Positions 1 to 5,143 of a DNA stretch of 5,143 bases are shown here, piece by piece. The position numbers were made by a program, and so were the translations under genes. The stretch comes from Patescibacteria group bacterium. Lineage in GTDB: Bacteria > Patescibacteriota > Microgenomatia > UBA1400 > MFAQ01. Within the stretch, counting starts at the first letter, position 1, and each line of letters opens with the position of its first letter. The stretch lies in assembly GCA_018819325.1 (NCBI GenBank), contig JAHJQJ010000079.1, positions 1 through 5,143 on the forward strand. Direction: 5' to 3'. Under the pieces are notes generated by a model. The model had not been told where the DNA came from. It ran no database searches and saw only the letters and a program-made list of their open reading frames with translations.

Positions 1-916
1 CAATATCCTTTGAGAATTTTTTTAAGAATCCCCAACCAGGGTATTCCCTCTCTAACTCTTTAACAACTTCTGCTGTCTTATAGTCCTTGACGAATACACG
101 AAATAGATTGATCTTATAATCCTTAAAGACACCCTCTACGCTTTGAAGTTCTTTCTGGATGTGAACCTTAATCCTTTGAGCGATCCTTTCCTGATGGGAC
201 TTAATCTTGTGGTCATCACTAAAATTAAACCATATATCAATAGAGGCAGAGTCAAACTCAAAGTCAATGCTGGCTATATAGAAATTCTCTTCCCAAAATT
301 TAGTTTCTCTCTCAGGGATAAATTCTTTATAGAGATCAAAAATCAGCCTTGGAGATCGACCTGGACGATAATCACAAGCATCAGCAATCCGCAAGAGACT
401 CACTAACAACCGAACCCTTATATTTACTTCTTTTAAGGCCCTTCTCTCAGGAAAGCTGATGACATCAAATTTTCTTCTATGTCCATGACAGAGATTAGCT
501 ATGTTGGGCACCTCAAGCTCATCGAGGGCTAAATACTTATTCTTGGCTAATCTTTCCACCTCTTTGGCACTCCTTTCATGATGATACTCTCGTGTTGTAT
601 CAAGAGACTCTCCCTTTTCTCTACCAAGGAACATCCCAATATCATGCAACCATGCACCACAGAGGAGGAAGAAAATTTCATAATCCTCTAAATCATTGAG
701 GTTTTGGGTAAGATTGTTAAGCTTCTTTATTACTCCCTCAGTATGTCCAATCCCATGGTCCGTAAAATAGCGGGGAGGTATATCCTCAGGTTTATTAAAA
801 TCATAAGGAGGACTCCAAGTCAATATATTTTTTGCTACCCCTTTGACCTGTGTATACTTACCATAAAGCCCTTCATTCTTTTTGCTTAATCGCCCCTCTA
901 AATTTCTTTTAGGCAT
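1..916 (-). CDS. HD-domain metal-dependent phosphohydrolase, HD-CE-like (3' end off window)
   Basis: The minus-strand frame is open from ATG at 916 to the window edge, giving 305 residues with the C-terminus missing. Visible HD-superfamily residues are DHGIGH (53-58), LHDIG (90-94) with the HD doublet at 91-92, HH at 112-113, CHGH (143-146) and RIADACD (176-182) with D179. These could form a binuclear metal site. The order and spacing resemble the predicted 'HD-CE' conflict-effector hydrolases; that family assignment is from memory and the substrate is unknown. Residues after about 190 are a mixed alpha/beta region I do not recognise. The start is supported by GGAGAAGG ending 9 bases upstream. 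The ATG overlaps the stop of the truncated pyrG by 8 bases (ATGCCTAA), so the gene is probably cotranscribed and may be translationally coupled. The ribosome-binding site and start codon may derive from pyrG sequence. Partner genes may lie further left. Confidence 0.8.
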   Translation of the reverse strand, partial: MPKRNLEGRLSKKNEGLYGKYTQVKGVAKNILTWSPPYDFNKPEDIPPRYFTDHGIGHTEGVIKKLNNLTQNLNDLEDYEIFFLLCGAWLHDIGMFLGREKGESLDTTREYHHERSAKEVERLAKNKYLALDELEVPNIANLCHGHRRKFDVISFPERRALKEVNIRVRLLVSLLRIADACDYRPGRSPRLIFDLYKEFIPERETKFWEENFYIASIDFEFDSASIDIWFNFSDDHKIKSHQERIAQRIKVHIQKELQSVEGVFKDYKINLFRVFVKDYKTAEVVKELEREYPGWGFLKKFSKDI

Positions 917-1328
917 AGTCAACCACCTTCTCCAGATTTTTTATTCTTCTGATATGAGCCTTTATCTCATCCGTGATATGCGGAATCACCTGCACAGTCT
1001 TTCCAAGGTAATCACCCCTTCTCTCCTTAGTGATCACATCATAGTAGATCCTTCCAGAGGTTACATTGTTATCCTTAGTGAGCTGGGCATTGGTGAACCT
1101 CTCATAATGCCCAAGGTCAAGGTCTGTCTCTGCCCCATCCTCGGTAACATAGACCTCTCCGTGTTGATACGGGCTCATTGTTCCCGGGTCAACATTGATA
1201 TAAGGGTCCATCTTCTGCAAAGTAACCCGCAGGCCCATCTCCTCCAAGAGGGCACCGATTGAAGCAGCTGCTACACCCTTTCCAAGGGATGAAATAACAC
1301 CACCTGTGACGAAGATATATTTGACCAT
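909..1328 (-). pseudogene. pyrG: CTP synthase, N-terminal fragment (second pyrG piece, truncated)
   Basis: The 139 codons match the start of CTP synthase, which makes CTP from UTP, ATP and glutamine and is normally about 535-550 residues. Visible hallmarks are the P-loop GGVISSLGKG (9-18), KMDPYINVDPGTMSP (39-53), EDGAETDLDLGHYERF (63-78), RIYYDV (93-98), KERRGDYLG (101-109) and TVQVIPHITDEI (111-122). Homology is clear to about residue 129 and may run to VVDYA. It stops before VEIGGTVGDIES, so it lacks the Mg-binding glutamate of that segment, the rest of the synthase domain and the whole glutaminase domain. It cannot be an active CTP synthase. The start is secure: MxKYIFVTGG is the usual N-terminus and an in-frame TAA lies two codons upstream. 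The HD gene starts inside its last codons. A stable short P-loop protein is possible but has no support here. Confidence 0.93.
926..933 (-). promoter_or_regulatory. Shine-Dalgarno site of the HD gene
   Basis: GGAGAAGG reads on the minus strand and ends 9 bases before the ATG at 916. It lies inside the last codons of the truncated pyrG (residues LEKV), so it may be pyrG coding sequence that now serves as a ribosome-binding site. This fixes the HD protein start. Confidence 0.6.
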
Positions 1329-1336
1329 AGTTTAAC

Positions 1337-1510
1337 TTAAATTTCCTCCGTAATATCTAACTTGGTCGCAATTACTGAACGAAAAGCGAACCTACTTTGA
1401 ACGACAATTTCTGACCTGACTGGCAAAAATTTCTTTTCCAAGACCCCCTCCCTTTTTACCCGCCTGCTGGAAAACACCAGCGATTTTTTCGAGTGGCGGC
1501 GGGACCTCAT
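1337..1510 (-). CDS. Possible 57-residue basic peptide in the spacer, probably not a real gene
   Basis: An ATG at 1510 overlaps the DUF6602-like gene's TGA in an ATGA arrangement and opens a 57-codon frame ending 8 bases before the pyrG start. The peptide begins MRSRRHSKKS and ends KLDITEEI, and its first 27 residues are rich in Arg and Lys. I recognise no family. The N-terminal half is encoded by a GC-rich stem-forming segment, which can give an Arg-rich reading by chance. The ATGA overlap and the fit between its neighbours are the only arguments for it. The C-terminal part might be the tail of a gene that once preceded pyrG, but I cannot identify it. Confidence 0.15.
   Translation of the reverse strand: MRSRRHSKKSLVFSSRRVKREGVLEKKFLPVRSEIVVQSRFAFRSVIATKLDITEEI
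1345..1349 (-). promoter_or_regulatory. GGAGG upstream of the second pyrG fragment
   Basis: A perfect GGAGG lies on the minus strand 16 bases before the pyrG ATG at 1328. This is longer than the usual 5-10 base spacing, so its efficiency is doubtful. No in-frame alternative start exists closer to it. Confidence 0.4.
1459..1503. repeat. Imperfect palindrome with nested hairpin at the module edge
   Basis: The outer arms are CCCGCC (1459-1464) and GGCGGG (1498-1503), exact complements. Nested inside is GCTGG (1466-1470), a 6-base loop, and CCAGC (1477-1481). On the plus strand the inner hairpin is followed by GA and six T residues (1484-1489), like a weak rho-independent terminator. On the minus strand, the direction of transcription here, no T-tract follows. 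It sits immediately downstream of the last module gene and could be a small dispersed repeat or a boundary relic. Confidence 0.4.
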
Positions 1511-2295
1511 TCCTGATTGAAATAAGCAAAAAGATCGGGCTGTTCCAATTTTACTCCATTCAAGGTTGAGAGCAAAATTACAAAAAATAATCCCATGCTG
1601 TTTTCTGCATTTCCAACCATTTTTACATCTGCTGTGTCATCAAAAATTGAAATCATTAAAGTTTGGTCTTGTTGCTTAACGGGCACAATCACACCCCTAT
1701 CAATAATACAAACAAAATCAATCCTGTCGTTGATATTTTCCTTTTTAACTTTTTCGATTATTTCTGCTGACACCTGATCAATCGGTTTTGAATCGTAAGA
1801 TCTACCCAAGCTGTAAGACATTAAAACACCAACTTTTCTATTGATTGGCTGGTTATACTTGATTGAAATGCTGCCACCCAGTCCAAGTGTTTCAGAGATA
1901 ACATCTTTTCTTGGTACTTGTTTGAACGATTTTATATTCTTAATCGCTTTATCAAGAGATGTTGGCGTAAGTCGAGATTTTACCTGTATAACCGCGTAAA
2001 CCGACTCAACAGGCAAGATTTCTTGGTCTACATCTGTATAGAAAATAGGGGAAGTGGCAGCGTCACAAATGATCACATCGCATTGATCGCTTTGTATCCC
2101 CTTGTAGCTCACTACAAATCCTTTACTTATTCTATATCGTCTTGGCAACTTTTCGCTCAAAAACTTTCTAATTGCCTCTTCCCTTTGTCCTCCACGATCG
2201 GGCGGGAAGTTAAGAGTCTTTTCTGTTTCTTGAAACTCCTGCATGAGTTTCGAAGATACATTCTTAAAAAGCTGTTTTATATTAACTCTAGTCAT
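1507..2295 (-). CDS. DUF6602-like protein with PD-(D/E)xK nuclease-like core
   Basis: The gene is 262 codons with ATG at 2295, two bases after the endonuclease stop, so translational coupling is likely; only a weak Shine-Dalgarno is visible. The N-terminal part resembles DUF6602: GGQREEAIRKFLSEKLP (35-51), RISKGFVV (55-62), SDQCDVIICD (69-78), then LPVESVYAVIQVKSRL (94-109). The D73...Q104-x-K106 pattern matches a PD-(D/E)xK core in which the usual Glu is Gln; E97 and E39 are other candidate acidic residues. Whether it cuts DNA is unknown. No signal peptide or clear membrane span is seen, apart from a short hydrophobic stretch near 235-244 (LFFVILLSTL). Its position makes it a probable accessory gene of the RM module, perhaps a second nuclease or a modifier of restriction. 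The family assignment is from motif memory and the role is inference. Confidence 0.75.
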   Translation of the reverse strand: MTRVNIKQLFKNVSSKLMQEFQETEKTLNFPPDRGGQREEAIRKFLSEKLPRRYRISKGFVVSYKGIQSDQCDVIICDAATSPIFYTDVDQEILPVESVYAVIQVKSRLTPTSLDKAIKNIKSFKQVPRKDVISETLGLGGSISIKYNQPINRKVGVLMSYSLGRSYDSKPIDQVSAEIIEKVKKENINDRIDFVCIIDRGVIVPVKQQDQTLMISIFDDTADVKMVGNAENSMGLFFVILLSTLNGVKLEQPDLFAYFNQE

Positions 2296-2297
2296 AA

Positions 2298-3254
2298 TTA
2301 TCTTGGTCCGAAAAACTTATCTCCATTATAGTGAATCATGTGATCGGGAATATCAGCGAGCCAAACCTCCGTTTCCCAAGCTATTTCCGGTGTGTGTTTT
2401 CTGAATTCGGTGAAATTTGGAAATGCAGTAACAAAAACCTTTCCAACTTTGCAGTTTTTTAGCATCACCTCAAGCTCCACAACTCTTTTAGGAGACATTG
2501 GGCCATGGGAAGTTACGACTTCAATCAAGAACAGCCATTTTTTCTTGCTATCAAACAGAACAATATCCGGTAGCTTGTCATGCTCCGTAATTGGTATTCC
2601 CAAATTGGCAAGGATTTTCTCGTCAACATATAGATTTTTCTTGGCAGTATCGCCGAGATATAATACCTTTGAACCGGGCGCAAAACGTGGCGCAAACTCG
2701 TGTATTACCGCTGATTGCACTTCGTTATGTTCTCCTGGTGATAATTCCAATTTTTTACCATTGCTCAACACAATCGGCACCAAGTTCTTAGTGCGTTGTT
2801 TTCTGTACCTCTCGGCCAGTCTGCCATGTTGAGCTACAAATCCTTGCAATGATACAGACCAGTCCTTTGTTCCAAATGTTTTTATGACAGCCAGCGCGCT
2901 TTCTGTAATGGCATAATGCGATCGCGGGCTGTTCGTAGGTAAGGTTGAGTTGTCAGGGTTGTAGTCAACGAGGTATGCTTGAACAAATTGGTGCAAAACT
3001 TGTCTTCTTACCGTCTCTCGTGTGTTTGGCGCATACTTTTTCTTGAACTCTGCGGCAACAAAATCCATCACGCCCTTTGAAACAGTGAGGCTATGTCTGT
3101 GAGATTTCGCCCACGGGTCATTTGGCTTTATTCCACACAAAGCTAAAAGTGTGAGTGCAGAAATTTCATTCTGTTGGGCAGGGGGAAGGCCGAGCTTCCT
3201 TAAAATTTCTTTTGCTTCATCAATCTTTTTGGTAATTAAGGTTTTCTTAGGCAT
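2298..3254 (-). CDS. Type II restriction endonuclease, BsuBI/PstI family
   Basis: This 318-residue protein is close to the family length (R.BsuBI and R.PstI are roughly 315-326). It shows the family's C-terminal catalytic domain: PGEHNEVQSAVI (173-184), KVLYLGDTAKK (196-206), KLPDIVLFD (227-235) with PD at 229-230, FLIEVVTSHGP (242-252) with E245, and SPKR (254-257). Together these form the variant PD-(D/E)xK centre. The N-terminal half (about 1-150) fits the helical DNA-binding region of the family. Known members cut CTGCAG, so the same or a related target is predicted but not shown. The start overlaps the methyltransferase stop by 8 bases, with no clear Shine-Dalgarno, so its translation probably depends on methyltransferase translation. 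That order would favour protection before cutting. The gene looks intact. Confidence 0.93.
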   Translation of the reverse strand: MPKKTLITKKIDEAKEILRKLGLPPAQQNEISALTLLALCGIKPNDPWAKSHRHSLTVSKGVMDFVAAEFKKKYAPNTRETVRRQVLHQFVQAYLVDYNPDNSTLPTNSPRSHYAITESALAVIKTFGTKDWSVSLQGFVAQHGRLAERYRKQRTKNLVPIVLSNGKKLELSPGEHNEVQSAVIHEFAPRFAPGSKVLYLGDTAKKNLYVDEKILANLGIPITEHDKLPDIVLFDSKKKWLFLIEVVTSHGPMSPKRVVELEVMLKNCKVGKVFVTAFPNFTEFRKHTPEIAWETEVWLADIPDHMIHYNGDKFFGPR

Positions 3255-4824
3255 ATTGTTTGATTAAATTAGATACCTTTTCTTCTGTCTCTTGCTGATT
3301 AAGATCATTAGACTTTACGAACGATCCGACCCTTTCAATTACACGAAGAGTCGGAAGTGGCAAATTTCGTAATTCGGTAGCGCTAACTTGGGTATTACCG
3401 TTAAAAATACGGAAATATGAATCAAGCAAGCTGCTATTTAGAATAGCGGCTAAACCCAATGCTTCTGTTTCGGATAATTCTCCTATTTTTCGATAAATAT
3501 AGTTTATGTGATTTTCTATTCCAACAAACTTAGATTTCAAAATTTTTGAGAGCAATGGAGCCGCAACTAATCGTTTTTTTTCTTCCTTTGCACTAAAGCG
3601 ACGAACCAATACATAATTTACATTCGGAACAAGAAATTTTTCCGCTGATTGTGAAATTTTTACATACTGCGGCTTACGCGATTTTATTGGCCAAGAAACG
3701 TGCATTGTCGTGACATTATGTAACCAGAGCAATGGGGCGCTTTGCTCGCTGGGATACTCCCCAAGAATATCACTAACACGAAAAGGCACTATTGGGCCAG
3801 TGGACACATCAAGCCCAAGAGAATGGAGATTATGTTTCCATGATTTAACAATTTTTACTATTTCCCTTTGTGTTATTTTTGTCGGAATATGCAAAATGTA
3901 ATCGTTCTCAGGCGCGATAATTTCTGCTAGAGGAATTTCTATCATATTGACATTATTTATATCGGAAAGTCCATCGCAACTTGAAATCTTTACTTTATGG
4001 TTTTGTCTATCTATTGTTGAATCCTTTTTTCCGTGCAGTATGACATTCTCTTGTAATACCCCATCTTTGTTAAACGCCTTATCTCTGGACTCAAAAATAT
4101 GAATTGAAACAGGTGTTATTTGGTTAAAAAAGTTTTGGCGGAATTTTTTGAAATAAAGACCTGAGGCGTAACTGCGTGGAGTGATAAAACCAAGCTGGCC
4201 ATTCTCTTTTAATAAAGAAGCCGCTATCGCCATAAATAATGCGTATATGTTTGGCTGTCCGTGAATTACAGAGCTTGTAGCTTTTGCACGAGGATCAGAC
4301 TTTGAAATTTTAAAATACGGCGGGTTTGCAATGATAAGATCAAACTCCTCAAAATTCTTCTTACCAAAAAGACTTTGCTGAAGCGTCTGATTAAGAATAT
4401 CACCATTTTCTAAAACAAAATCGCTATCGTGAATAGAGAATATTAAAGAGATATTTTTATTTTCTAGCCAGTCCTTAAGATAACTAAAACTTTTTCGCAA
4501 TACAGGAATGAGGGTTTTATCTATTTCGTACGCGATTAACTCAATTCGGTTCGGTTTATGCTTCCATGTTGAGATTCTCTCGCACAGCATATTGCTTAAA
4601 ATTCCTGCTCCTGCACCAGGATCAAGAATTTTTAAGACTTGGCTACAGTTAAATTCAGAAAAGTTTTTTGCTATCAACTCGGCAATTACTTGCGGAGTGA
4701 AGTATTGTCCCAAAGAGGAAGTGTCGGCTTTCTTTTTGGACACAATAAAATTGTGGCCTAATTCCTCAGCGTACCTGCTGGGGTTTTTGATAGCAACATT
4801 TTTTTGCTTAACTGCCATACTCAT
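3247..4824 (-). CDS. Type II N6-adenine DNA methyltransferase, BsuBI/PstI-type partner
   Basis: This 525-residue enzyme transfers a methyl group from S-adenosylmethionine to adenine N6 and protects host sites from the neighbouring endonuclease. Motif order is gamma-class: GQYFTP (39-44, motif X), LDPGAGAGIL (67-76, motif I, SAM binding), AYEID (98-102, motif II), HDSDF (132-136, motif III) and ANPPYF (166-171, catalytic motif IV). The C-terminal part (about 330-510) is a plausible target-recognition region, with GNTQVSATELRNLPLP near 475-490. It is slightly longer than M.PstI/M.BsuBI (about 500). The start at 4824 lies 18 bases after the upstream pyrG stop with no strong Shine-Dalgarno; a second ATG at 4818 (MAVKQK) is equally plausible. 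Read-through from pyrG and translational reinitiation are likely. The frame shows no damage. Confidence 0.93.
   Translation of the reverse strand: MSMAVKQKNVAIKNPSRYAEELGHNFIVSKKKADTSSLGQYFTPQVIAELIAKNFSEFNCSQVLKILDPGAGAGILSNMLCERISTWKHKPNRIELIAYEIDKTLIPVLRKSFSYLKDWLENKNISLIFSIHDSDFVLENGDILNQTLQQSLFGKKNFEEFDLIIANPPYFKISKSDPRAKATSSVIHGQPNIYALFMAIAASLLKENGQLGFITPRSYASGLYFKKFRQNFFNQITPVSIHIFESRDKAFNKDGVLQENVILHGKKDSTIDRQNHKVKISSCDGLSDINNVNMIEIPLAEIIAPENDYILHIPTKITQREIVKIVKSWKHNLHSLGLDVSTGPIVPFRVSDILGEYPSEQSAPLLWLHNVTTMHVSWPIKSRKPQYVKISQSAEKFLVPNVNYVLVRRFSAKEEKKRLVAAPLLSKILKSKFVGIENHINYIYRKIGELSETEALGLAAILNSSLLDSYFRIFNGNTQVSATELRNLPLPTLRVIERVGSFVKSNDLNQQETEEKVSNLIKQYA
3259..3269 (-). repeat. 11-base repeat copy 2, before the endonuclease start
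   Basis: ATTTAATCAAA on the minus strand sits 4 bases before the endonuclease ATG at 3254, inside the methyltransferase codons for NLIK. The same 11 bases precede the methyltransferase start at 4824-4834. It may be a shared regulatory site or coincidence in AT-rich DNA. Confidence 0.3.
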
Positions 4825-4834
4825 TTGATTAAAT
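4824..4834 (-). repeat. 11-base repeat copy 1, at the methyltransferase start
   Basis: ATTTAATCAAA on the minus strand ends at the A of the first methyltransferase ATG (4824), 5 bases before the second candidate ATG (4818). The spacing to the second ATG nearly matches the 4 bases seen for the endonuclease copy, a small argument for initiation at 4818. Confidence 0.3.
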
Positions 4835-4842
4835 CATCTACT

Positions 4843-5142
4843 TTAATTTCTAATAAGAGAGAAAGCAGATAAAACACAATCTTTCTCCACATCGCAGAAC
4901 AAGGATATCTTATCTTTCATCTCAACTGAGAGTGGTCTTTCTGTCCTGCAGAGCAGTATATCTGGCTGAATCCCAATCTCCCTTAGCTTCATCACTGAGT
5001 GTTGGGTAGGTTTTGTCTTTGTCTCATCGCAGATACGGATGTAAGGGACAAAGGTAAGATGGATATAAAGAACCTTATCTTTTCCAATTTCCCTTCCAAA
5101 CTGCCTTATTGCTTCAAGGTAGGGAAGGCTTTCAATATCACC
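4843..5142 (-). pseudogene. pyrG: CTP synthase fragment, 3'-truncated (first pyrG piece; 5' part off window)
   Basis: The 99 codons are open to the right edge and match CTP synthase from about residue 145 onward. GDIESLPYLEAIRQ is followed by VLYIHLTFVPYI, ETKTKPTQHSV, LREIGIQPDILLCR and KISLFCDV. Homology continues to about VEKDCVLSA, where the family would proceed to a D-x-x-SIYE-like segment. Here it turns into FSLIRN and stops at 4843-4845. The end of the synthase domain and the whole glutaminase domain are missing, so it cannot make CTP from glutamine. The methyltransferase begins 18 bases later. If codons 1-145 lie intact to the right, the pyrG promoter there would drive the restriction-modification genes. 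This piece does not overlap the second pyrG piece (codons 1-139), so their identity cannot be compared inside the window. Confidence 0.92.
4946..4951. other. CTGCAG, predicted target of the RM system
   Basis: This is the only CTGCAG I found by eye in the window. It lies in the first pyrG fragment, just upstream of the methyltransferase gene. About one occurrence is expected by chance in 5 kb, so no avoidance or enrichment can be claimed. Its role as a target rests only on the BsuBI/PstI family assignment. Confidence 0.5.
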
Positions 5143-5143
5143 C

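Larger units (their letters stand above)
1329..1506. other. 178-base spacer between the RM module and the second pyrG piece
   Basis: This is the longest stretch without a confident gene. On the minus strand it starts with a GC-rich segment right after the DUF6602-like stop, contains a purine-rich tract with a run of five G residues (around 1444-1453), and ends with GGAGG and the pyrG start. I found no convincing -35/-10 promoter pair. Under an insertion-duplication model it would be the native upstream region of pyrG, and the module's edge would lie near 1500. Confidence 0.5.

Noticed and set aside
882..1262. Plus-strand open frame of 126 codons opposite the second pyrG piece
   Set aside because: It lies entirely antisense to pyrG coding sequence with unmistakable CTP synthase motifs, and its translation resembles no family.
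1349..1376. GTAAT...ATTAC inverted repeat next to the GGAGG before pyrG
   Set aside because: The stem is 5 base pairs with a 16-base loop in AT-rich DNA, too weak to support an operator or RNA switch.
1466..1489. Hairpin plus six T residues resembling a rho-independent terminator on the plus strand
   Set aside because: The stem is only 5 base pairs and no plus-strand gene ends nearby. On the strand actually transcribed it has no T-tract, so I list it only as a palindrome.
1918..2832. Plus-strand open frames opposite the DUF6602-like and endonuclease genes
   Set aside because: They are antisense to convincing minus-strand genes, have no ribosome-binding site that I could see and no recognisable domains.
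4825..4900. Promoter for the RM genes
   Set aside because: The sequence is AT-rich but I could not find a -35/-10 pair with good spacing that stands out from background, so none is annotated.
909..5142. One functional split CTP synthase made from the two pyrG pieces
   Set aside because: The pieces are in the wrong order, the visible parts lack the VEIGGT segment between about codons 139 and 145, and no glutaminase domain is present in the window.
1..5143. Transposon or integrase as the cause of the pyrG breaks
   Set aside because: No transposase, integrase or recombinase gene and no terminal inverted repeats matching the breakpoints were seen in the window.

Overview
This window is bacterial DNA in which all recognisable genes lie on the minus strand, so gene order reads from right to left. 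No rRNA, tRNA, CRISPR array, transposase or integrase was seen. The genes are packed as in an operon, with 8-base overlaps or gaps of 2 to 18 bases. One Shine-Dalgarno sequence is strong and correctly placed (before the HD gene). The sequence does not identify the organism beyond 'a bacterium of moderate to low GC'.

Layout in transcription order: (1) 5142-4843, an internal piece of CTP synthase (pyrG), starting near GDIES of the synthase domain and cut off about 90 residues later. (2) 4824-3247, a gamma-type N6-adenine DNA methyltransferase. (3) 3254-2298, a restriction endonuclease of the BsuBI/PstI family. (4) 2295-1507, a protein resembling the DUF6602 family with a nuclease-like D...QxK core. 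(5) 1506-1329, a structured spacer that may encode a 57-residue peptide. (6) 1328-909, a second pyrG piece starting at the true PyrG N-terminus and stopping after 139 codons, before the Mg-binding VEIGGT segment. (7) 916 to beyond the left edge, an HD-domain protein resembling predicted conflict-system (HD-CE-like) hydrolases.

The endonuclease and methyltransferase form a complete type II restriction-modification (RM) pair. By family it probably recognises CTGCAG. The methyltransferase comes first and the endonuclease start overlaps its stop. The DUF6602-like gene begins 2 bases after the endonuclease stop, so it looks like a third member of the module. The module is more AT-rich than the flanking pyrG and HD sequence, which suggests it was acquired.

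The most unusual feature is the repeated breaking of pyrG. The upstream piece ends near codon 240 just before the RM module. A fresh pyrG 5' end follows the module and is broken near codon 138 by the HD gene. This fits successive insertions of defence-type cassettes into one housekeeping gene, each giving a truncated upstream copy and a regenerated 5' end downstream. An intact pyrG would then be expected left of the window. A chimeric assembly is the main alternative and cannot be excluded from the sequence alone.
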